In this document: in pieces, positions 42,769 to 50,000 of the stretch | Layout: each line of letters begins with the position of its first letter | Position numbering within the stretch: position 1 is the stretch's first letter | NCBI RefSeq assembly: GCF_900111935.1 | Contig: NZ_FOYN01000001.1 | Location: 186,001 to 250,000, forward strand | Direction of reading: 5' to 3' | DNA: 64,000 nucleotides | From: Halorubrum sodomense | Lineage (GTDB): Archaea; Halobacteriota; Halobacteria; Halobacteriales; Haloferacaceae | Position numbers and translations under genes: made by a program | The notes under the pieces: generated by a model | Told to the model about the DNA's origin: nothing | What the model saw: the letters and a program-made list of their open reading frames with translations, nothing else | Databases searched by the model: none

Positions 42769-43074
42769 ATGAGTAGCGTAACGGCCGGCTCGGACGGATC
42801 CGGTTCGGTTCCAGAGACGGCGCGCGTCCGTCACGGCGGCAGCGGCCCCAGTCCCAGCCTCGCCGTCGTCGAGGCGATCGCGGAACTCGTCGGCGTCGCC
42901 CCCGCCGACTTACGCGAAGAGGGCGTGGTGCTGTACGACTACGTCGACCCCGACGCGCTGAACGCGCTCGTCACCGACCGCTCCGACGCCGACGTCGACG
43001 TCTCGCTCATCGTCGCGGGCTACGAGGTCCGCGTCGGTCCCGACTCCGCCGTCGCTCGGCGGTCGGGGAACTGA
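42769..43074 (+). CDS. HalOD1 output-domain protein
   Basis: This 101-residue protein has PSLAVVEAIAELVGVAPADL...LYDYVDPDALNALV and DVDVSLIVAGYEVRV, the pattern of the HalOD1 haloarchaeal output domain. That domain is often joined to response-regulator receivers; here it stands alone. It may be a signal-output or adaptor protein. I start at 42769, which suits a leaderless message from the TATA box. Confidence 0.78.
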   Translation: MSSVTAGSDGSGSVPETARVRHGGSGPSPSLAVVEAIAELVGVAPADLREEGVVLYDYVDPDALNALVTDRSDADVDVSLIVAGYEVRVGPDSAVARRSGN

Positions 43075-43111
43075 GTCGACGCCGGCGACTCGACACGACC
43101 CGATCCCCCTG

Positions 43112-43813
43112 CTACCCTTCGTCCGACGCCCGTTCGCGGAGCCGCGCGATCCGGTCACCGAGCGGCGGTTGAACCTCGAACCACGTCGACCAGTCGCCGG
43201 TTTCCGGCTCGACTCCGCGGCGCTCCGCGACGCGCTCGAACGCGTCCGCGACGCGCTCGGCCCCGACCGCGTCGGCGGCGCGGGCGTCCGCCGCGTACTG
43301 GACCCGGCGGCCGGCCCAGAAGGAGACGACACCCACGGCGACGACGGCGGCGAACCCAGACTCGAACGGGACGAGCGCCGTGACGACCGCCGCCAGCGCC
43401 GCCAGCACGCCCCCCACGGCGACGGCGCGGAACTCGGCGTAGTACGTCGCGGCCCGGCCGGCCTCCGCCGCGAACAGCCCGATCGCGACGTCCTCATCGA
43501 GGTCCGTTAGCACGTCTTCGGTCAGAAACAGCACCCGTCGACGAGGCGGGCCTCGAATCCCGACCTCCGCCGGACCGGTGGCCGCCGATCCGCTCCCGTC
43601 GCTCGCCTCGCCGTCGCCGGACCCCCCGACCGACTCGATCGCGATCCGGTCGACGTCGAGCCCGCCCGGCTCCGCCAGCGCCGCGATCTGCGCGCGCTCC
43701 GCGTCCGTCGGCTCCCGAAGGTCCCGAAAGCGGTCGGCGGCGTACAGCGGACCCACCGCGACCGCGAGCGCGGCGAGGACGGCGACGACGAGAACGAACG
43801 CGACCCTGATCAT
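43112..43813 (-). CDS. Degenerate M48-like membrane protein
   Basis: This 233-residue protein has an N-terminal membrane helix, then FLTEDVLTDLDEDVAIGLFAAEAGRAATYY, two membrane helices (about 125-165), and RVQYAADARAADAVG ... EVQPPLGDRIARLRE. Position by position this follows HtpX-type M48 peptidases, but the zinc site HExxH is replaced by AAEAG and the second-site Glu of EYAAD by Gln. It is therefore a candidate pseudo-peptidase. It lies downstream of the MinD-like gene in the same direction. Confidence 0.65.
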   Translation of the reverse strand: MIRVAFVLVVAVLAALAVAVGPLYAADRFRDLREPTDAERAQIAALAEPGGLDVDRIAIESVGGSGDGEASDGSGSAATGPAEVGIRGPPRRRVLFLTEDVLTDLDEDVAIGLFAAEAGRAATYYAEFRAVAVGGVLAALAAVVTALVPFESGFAAVVAVGVVSFWAGRRVQYAADARAADAVGAERVADAFERVAERRGVEPETGDWSTWFEVQPPLGDRIARLRERASDEG

Positions 43814-43928
43814 CGCTCTCGACGACGGCTCGGCCCGGCTAAAAGGACGCGGTGTCGCGACGCCTCCCGGCAACCCCGACGCCGAGCGAACTCGCCTTCG
43901 GTCGACGCCCCGCGCGCCCGTTCGCGGC

Positions 43929-44579
43929 TCACTCCGGAACGCGTCGCGCCAGCGCCCGGACCGCCGCCGCGGCCTCGCTGTCGGGCGCGGCGGCCGCGAT
44001 CGGCCGTTCCGCCTCGACGGACCGAGCGACCCGGGGATCTGCCGGCACCACCTCGACCGGGGCGCCGAGCGCGTCGCCGATCGGCTCGACGGGCGGCGGC
44101 TCGGTCACTCGGTTGACCGCGCAACCGACCAGCCCCGCGTCGAGCTCGCGCGCGAGCTCCCGGGTCCGGATCGCGTCGGCCAGCGCGAACGCCCGCGGCG
44201 AGACGACGAGGAGGCAGGCGTCCGCGACCGCGAGCGGGACGCCCGCGTCGGCGCGGCGCCCCGCGGGACAGTCGAGGACGACGGTGCCGAACTCGCGTTC
44301 GACCGCCGCGACCGCTTCGCTCAGCCGCACCAGGTCGGCCGCCCGCGCGCCGGCAAGCGTCCGCCCGCACGGAACGATGTCGACCGGTCCGGGCCGGACC
44401 GTCTCGATCGGGTCCGCCGCGCCGGCGAGCACGTCGTGGAGGTCCGGGCCCCGTCCCCCCGGGAGGTCGGCCATCCCGAGGTCCGCGTCGACGACGACGC
44501 CGTCGAGTTCGGCGGCGACGTTGTACGCGAGCGTCGTCTTCCCCACGCCGCCCTTTCCGCCCGCCACGGCGAGGATCAC
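43929..44579 (-). CDS. MinD/ParA-family ATPase
   Basis: This 216-residue protein starts at the GTG at 44579, whose G-T-G-A overlaps the previous stop. It has VAGGKGGVGKTT, the deviant Walker A with the signature Lys. VVVDADLGMADLPG and TVVLDCPAGRRADAGVPLAVADACLLVVSP follow. MinD/ParA ATPases position proteins, replicons or cell machinery. No ParB-like partner is adjacent; the coiled-coil protein upstream is a possible partner. It lies in the mcm operon. Confidence 0.9.
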   Translation of the reverse strand: MILAVAGGKGGVGKTTLAYNVAAELDGVVVDADLGMADLPGGRGPDLHDVLAGAADPIETVRPGPVDIVPCGRTLAGARAADLVRLSEAVAAVEREFGTVVLDCPAGRRADAGVPLAVADACLLVVSPRAFALADAIRTRELARELDAGLVGCAVNRVTEPPPVEPIGDALGAPVEVVPADPRVARSVEAERPIAAAAPDSEAAAAVRALARRVPE

Positions 44580-45421
44580 GCCAGCGCCTCCAGCGCTTCC
44601 GTCGGCACGTCGCTCTCTTCGGCCCGTTCCGCCAGCGCCGCGGCGCGGTCCCGGACCGCCTTCAGGCGTTCGGCGTCGGCCGCGACGCGTTCGTCGAGCC
44701 GTCCGAGCGCGTCGAGACCGCCGCCCTCCTCGACGACGTCGGTCGCCGTCGCGAGATCCGCGTCCGTCAGCCGTTCCGCCCGCTCGACCCGCGCCTCGAC
44801 GGCCGCGAACCACGCGTCGAGCTCGCCGGGACCCGCCGCGCTCGGCCCCGGTTCGTCGGCCGCCGGTCGACCGAGACCGTTCCCGTCCGCCGACCCGTTC
44901 CCCTCGGCGTCTCCGTCGGCCTCGCTTCCGTCTCGATCGGTTTCGGCCGCGTCGTCCTCGGCCTCGTTCCCGTCTCGCTCCGTCGCTTCCACGTCGCGAT
45001 CGATCCCCTCGCCGTCGCGGTTCCGCTCGCTCTCCGAGCCGGCCGCCGCGCGCCGCGGTGGGCGGTGATCGTCGAGGTCGCGCACCGCCGCCCGCGCGAC
45101 GTCGTCTCCGGCTTCGATCGCCCCGGAACCGTCGTCGTCGACCGGTCTCACAGGCTCGACGCTCGCGAGCTCGACCGGCGGCTCGACCGGCTCAGCGAGC
45201 GCGGCGAAGCCGAACGCCGCCCGTTCGCCCGGGTCGATCACCGCGGTCACGCCCGCGGCGTCCCACCCCGCCTCGGCGACGCCGCCTCGCCGCGGCGGGA
45301 GCGCCGGGGCGTCGAGCCGGCTCTCGATCCGGACCCGCCGCGGGACTGCGCCGTCGTTTCGCACCCGGCATCCGACGAGCGAGGCGTCTCCCTCCCGGTC
45401 GACGGACCAGTCGAGTTCCAT
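44576..45421 (-). CDS. Haloarchaeal protein with beta-sandwich N terminus and acidic middle
   Basis: This 281-residue protein starts at the ATG at 45421; an earlier ATG at 45445 is possible. The N-terminal 100 residues (MELDWSVDREGDASLVGCRVRNDG) look like a beta sandwich. Residues about 115-190 are low-complexity Asp/Glu/Arg. The C-terminal helical part (LDAWFAAVEARVERAERLTDADLATATDVVEEGGG) is probably coiled coil. It is coupled to the MinD-like gene (GTGA). I do not recognise a described function. Confidence 0.6.
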   Translation of the reverse strand: MELDWSVDREGDASLVGCRVRNDGAVPRRVRIESRLDAPALPPRRGGVAEAGWDAAGVTAVIDPGERAAFGFAALAEPVEPPVELASVEPVRPVDDDGSGAIEAGDDVARAAVRDLDDHRPPRRAAAGSESERNRDGEGIDRDVEATERDGNEAEDDAAETDRDGSEADGDAEGNGSADGNGLGRPAADEPGPSAAGPGELDAWFAAVEARVERAERLTDADLATATDVVEEGGGLDALGRLDERVAADAERLKAVRDRAAALAERAEESDVPTEALEALA

Positions 45422-45481
45422 GGGTCGGCTGCCGCGGAATCGCATATAAGAGTCGGGGCGGACCGCCGCATTCGACGGGGT

Positions 45482-46303
45482 TCAGCGCCCGCCCGCGTCG
45501 CCGGATCTCTCCCCCTCGCCGGCGGTGTCCCCCACGCGAACGTCGGCCGTCCGAAGCAGCGACCGCGCGCTCCGGTCCGCCGACTCGACCGCTCGGGCCG
45601 CGTCGCCGCGCAGTTCGACGGCGCCGTCGAGCGCCGCGATCCTGACCGCGGCGAGCGACGCCGCGATCCGGCTCCCGTCGTACCCGTTCGGGCCCTGTCC
45701 GGCCGCGCTCGGGTCGCCGCGCGGGACGACCGCGAGGGCCCGCCGAAACGCCGGATACACCGCCTCGACGAGTTCGTTCCGCGCGTCGCACAGCCGGTTC
45801 CGGAGGCGGTCGCGGAGCCGCAGTCGCCGCCGACGCTGGTCGCGGGCGCGGGCTGCCTCGCCCCTCGCTCGTTCGAGCGCCTGTTCGGCGGCGATCGCTT
45901 CGGTCTGTGCGGCCGAAAGCTCCGCGGCCGCCGCCTCCAGGTCGTCGAGCGTCTCGTCCGCCTCGGCGTCGACCGCGCGACGCGCTCGCGCGTCGCCGCG
46001 CAGCGTCGCGACGCGTTCCTTCAGTCGATCGGTCTCGCCGGTCGTCTCCGCGACCCGTCGCCGCGCCGCGGTCAGATCGACCGGGTCGATCTCGATCGCC
46101 GCGAGCTCTCCTTCGATCTCGTCGATCTCGTCCGCGACCGACGCGGTCATCCCTCGCGAACGCGCGGTCGCGGCGAGCTGACGCCGGATCCCCGCGTCGG
46201 TGGGCAACCGTCCGAGGACCTCGACCGGTTCCGGCCGACCCGCGACGGGGTCGTCAGCGCCGTCTCCGTTCGAACCGACCGGTGCCGGATCGGTTTCGGT
46301 CAC
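45482..46303 (-). CDS. Coiled-coil haloarchaeal protein in the mcm operon
   Basis: This 273-residue protein starts at the GTG at 46303 overlapping the upstream stop (GTGA). Residues about 65-165 form a long charged helix (ADEIDEIEGELAAIEID ... AEQALERARGEAARARDQRRRRLRLRD), a coiled coil. The C-terminal part has YPAFRRALAVVPRGDPSAAG and a globular end. No known domain is seen. Its place between the small protein at 46300 and the beta-sandwich gene suggests a complex. Confidence 0.6.
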   Translation of the reverse strand: MTETDPAPVGSNGDGADDPVAGRPEPVEVLGRLPTDAGIRRQLAATARSRGMTASVADEIDEIEGELAAIEIDPVDLTAARRRVAETTGETDRLKERVATLRGDARARRAVDAEADETLDDLEAAAAELSAAQTEAIAAEQALERARGEAARARDQRRRRLRLRDRLRNRLCDARNELVEAVYPAFRRALAVVPRGDPSAAGQGPNGYDGSRIAASLAAVRIAALDGAVELRGDAARAVESADRSARSLLRTADVRVGDTAGEGERSGDAGGR

Positions 46304-46638
46304 AGCTCTCGTTCGCGCATGGTATCGGGATCCGGGTGATCCGTTCCCGCGGCGAAGGCGGCGTACGGCGTCGCCTTCGCGGACCGGTCCGCGTAGGCCG
46401 CGGCGGCTTCCCGGACCGGCTCGTCGACGGCGACGAACTCGTTGAACGGTTCGGTGCGTTCTATCTGAACGGCTCCGCCGTGCGACTCCCGCAGCCGCAG
46501 CGCGAGGAACGCGGCGTACACCGTCTCGTCGAGCATGGCGGCCCGCCCGAACCGCCGGGCGACGACCGACTCGTGGCGGCGACACAGGTTCCGGAGGCCG
46601 GTTCGAGCGGCCGCCGAATACGTCACGACCAACAACAC
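46300..46638 (-). CDS. Small haloarchaeal protein in the mcm operon
   Basis: This protein of about 112 residues probably starts at the GTG at 46638 (VLLVVTYSAAARTGLRNLCRRHESVVARRFG). It contains MLDETVYAAFLALRLRESHGG and FNEFVAVDEPVREAAAAYADRS. A Cys and His in LCRRHES are conserved-looking but no motif can be named. It overlaps the next gene by 4 bases. Confidence 0.6.
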   Translation of the reverse strand: MLLVVTYSAAARTGLRNLCRRHESVVARRFGRAAMLDETVYAAFLALRLRESHGGAVQIERTEPFNEFVAVDEPVREAAAAYADRSAKATPYAAFAAGTDHPDPDTMREREL

Positions 46639-46744
46639 GCCCGGCGCTGGTCGGTTACGGAATTTAGCCGTTCCGGACCGGAACGTTTCAGCCGCCTTCA
46701 GCGACCGCGACGAAACCGTTCCGGCCTGGTTCCGAGATCCGCAG

Positions 46745-47089
46745 TCAGAACCGCTCCACGTCGAACGCCGGCCTCTCACTGCGGCCCGGATCACCGTCCT
46801 CCTCCGGATCACCGTCCTCCTCTCGGTCACCATCGTGCGTCTCGCCGTCGACGTCGCTCGCCGCGAGGACGCGTTCGCGGGCGGCCGGCTCGGAGGGCGC
46901 GACGACCACGGTGCCGTCGACGGGGTCGTCGCCGACGGCGCGGTACACGTCGTCGTCGCCGTCGAACTCGGTGGCGTACGTCCGGAGCACCGCCGCGACG
47001 CGCCGCTCCGTGGCCGCGAGGTCGGCCTCGCCGTTCTCGAACTCGCGGAGCGCGTCCTCGACGTTCCGTATCGCGGAGATGCGGTCCAT
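46745..47089 (-). CDS. Small protein directly downstream of mcm
   Basis: This 114-residue protein begins MDRISAIRNVEDALREFENGEADLAATERRVAAVLRTYATEF. The N-terminal 70 residues are helical, and a repeated EEDGDP tail follows. It starts next to the mcm stop codon (47090), so it is almost certainly co-transcribed and possibly co-translated with mcm. A role in replication or DNA repair is inferred from context only. Confidence 0.65.
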   Translation of the reverse strand: MDRISAIRNVEDALREFENGEADLAATERRVAAVLRTYATEFDGDDDVYRAVGDDPVDGTVVVAPSEPAARERVLAASDVDGETHDGDREEDGDPEEDGDPGRSERPAFDVERF

Positions 47090-50000
47090 CTACGTCGTCC
47101 TGAGGTGGCCCTGCTGGGGCTCGTACACCTCGCCTTTCGTCCGGAGCTTCTCGATCTCGCCCTCGGCTTTCCCCCGGTCCATTCCGATCTCGCCGGCGCG
47201 GTCGAGCACCTCGTCGACCGGCGCGCCCTCCTGGTACTCCTCCTCGATGTCGGCAATGAGGCCCTTGATGTTCTTGATCCGGTCGCGCTGGCTCTTCGAG
47301 GTCCCAGTCTCGACCACGTCGGCGTCGAACTGGCCCGTCTCCGGGTCGACGCCGATGTCCTTGAGACACGACTCGACGATGTCGGTCGCGCGGTCGGCGT
47401 CCTCGCGCTCGACGGTGTCCGAGAGGCGGACCCGCGCGCTGGCCTCCGAGAGCCGCACCATCGCCTCCAGCTTCCGCGCGGTGACCGGCACCGGCGCGTC
47501 CTCGTCTGCGCCCTTCGAGCGCAGGTCGACGTAGAACTCCTCGATCAGCTCCTTCGCCTCCTCCGTCATCGTCGGGTAACAGGAGCGCTTCGCGTGGGCG
47601 ATGTACTTGCGTAACAGCTCCGAGTCGATCTCGGGCGCGACCTCCTCGGTCACCTCCGCCACCTGCTCCGAGGTGAACTCCGAGCTCGCCAGCTCCTCGC
47701 GCTGGGTGTTGAGCTCGCCCGCGTAGTTCGTCTTGATGATGTGTTTCGCCAGCCGGGAGTCGTGCTCCGGGTCCGGACTGTCCGTCACCGTGAAGATGAG
47801 GTCGAACCGCGAGATGAGCGCCGGTTCGAGGTCGATCTGCTCGCCGATCGGCTCGTACTGGTCGAACCGGCCGTACTTGGGGTTCGCGGCACCGAGCAGG
47901 GAACACCGCGCCTTCAGCGTCGCGTTGATCCCTGCCTTCGAGACGGAGATCTTCTGCTGTTCGAGCCCCTCGTGCATCGCGGAGCGGTCGGAGGAGTTGT
48001 GCACGACGAGCCCGTTCGCGACGAAGTTGTGCGTCTCCTCGACCGTGAGATCGTACACCCGCGGTCGCTCTCCGTCCTCGATCCGCGTCAGTATCGACCG
48101 CAGCTCCGCTTCGACGGCGTCGACCTCCTCCGCGACGGCCTCGCGCACATCGTCGAGTCGGTCCGTTTCGACGGCGCCGGACAGCCAGCGCGACACGGTC
48201 GCCTGCGTCACGTCCAGTCTCGACGCCACGTCCGCCTGACTGATCTCATACGCGTCGAGCGCCGCCGACAGCTCCGCTCGCGTCTCGCCGACCGGACCGC
48301 GGTCGAGCAGTTCGCGAGCGCGGTCTTCCGCCGTGTCGACCGGGCCGTCGATGACGCCGGCGAGACGCTGCCGGAGTACCTTGCCGCGGTGTTCGACCGA
48401 TTCCGGCGGGATCGTCTCGACCGACTCGACGCGGCGCCACTTCACGTCGCCGCGAACGAACTCGCGGAGGTCGTCGAATTCGACGTTCGCGACCTCGCCG
48501 ACGACCTCTCGGAGTCGCGCGGTCACCGTCCGACGGATCTCGTCGCCCTCGCCCCACTCGCGGGAAATCTGTTGCTGGGACAGCGTCGTTCCCTCGGCCA
48601 ACTCGGACTGCGAGACGTGGTATCGGCGCCGTAGCTCCGAGAGCGTCTCCCACGTCGGCGTCTCGTCGAGCGCGTCGCGGTCGGCGGCGGCCGTCTCCAG
48701 TCTGTTCTCGAACGCCGCGAGCACTTGGCGGGCGCGGTGGAGCGAGACGTTCGCGGCCCCGGTCTCGAAGTCGTGATACGTGACCGCGTCGAGCCCGCAC
48801 TCGCTTTGGTAGAGCCGGAGGGAGTCGCGACACCGCGCGAGCACGTCGTCGACCTCCGGGACCACGTCGAGGATCGTTCGGTCGCCGTCCGCGGCGTCGA
48901 CGACGCGGTCGAGCGCCGCCGCCTTCCGCGTGGCCGTGAATCCGACGTACCGCCGGAACGCCGCGAGCGAGTCGGCGTCGGTCACCGTGAGGTAGTACAC
49001 GTCGCGGCCGCCGTCTCGTTCGCGGTGCTGGAGCTGGCTCGACACGCCGAACCCTAAGAGCAGGCTCCGCGTGCCCTCCAGCAGGTCCCGGCTCGCCGAC
49101 GCTATCCGGACGTTGCCCGCCGACTCGTCGACGTGCCCCTCGATGTCGGCGAGCGCGCGGACGAACGCGGCCTTCGCTGCGCGGCTCCCGGCCGATACGG
49201 GAGTCGGGAAGCACTTCTCGTCGTACCGACCGAGGTTCATCCCCGCGTCGAGGACGGCGTCGGCGTGTTCCTTCCCCGTGACGCGAACCGTCTCGACGCC
49301 GTCGTCACGCTTCTCGCTCGGCGGTCGAACCGGCTCCGCGTCGAACGCCGCCCGCGCCGCGCGCTCGAAGTCGTCTAAGAGTTCGTCGTCCGCGTTGGTG
49401 AACCGGACGCCGTAGACGCCCTCGTCGCGGTCGTAGAAGACGTTGCCGTCGCCCGAGAGGTATCCGAGGACGCTCGCCATCGCGGCGTCAACGCCGTCAG
49501 CGTCGACGGATCCATCGTCGAGCGGTTCGACGCTCCCGACGCCGCCCGCCATTGCTGCCGCTCCGGCGCCGTCGGCGGCCTTCGTCGGAATCTCTCGGGG
49601 CACGTACACCCAGTCGCCGTCGTCGAGCGCGGCCGCCTCGCGCTCGACCCGCTCGCCGTCGTCGAGGACGAAGAACGGGTGGTCGGCGGTCGCGGTCAAT
49701 GACTCGCCGGTCTCGGTCGTCACCCGGGTCAGCTCCGACGGCGCGTCGTACTCGTGGACCGCGGAGACGGACCGCTCGACGAGGTTCCCGTCCTCGTCCA
49801 TCGACCAGACGTCGAGGTCGACGTCGCGCACGCGGCGCCCGTTCGAGAGCTCCTCGACGTCGCCGTCCTCGGCCGCCTCACGCGCCAGCTCGTCGATGCG
49901 CTCGACGCGGCCGTCTGCCAGCGAGACCAGCGCGTCGCCGGTGACGCAGTCCATCTTGTCCAGCTCGTCGACCGCCGCGATCCCCTTGTCTGCGAGGACG

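Noticed and set aside
43852-45645. A 597-residue plus-strand frame
   Set aside because: Made of Arg/Ser/Pro runs antisense to the MinD-like and beta-sandwich genes, with no domain.
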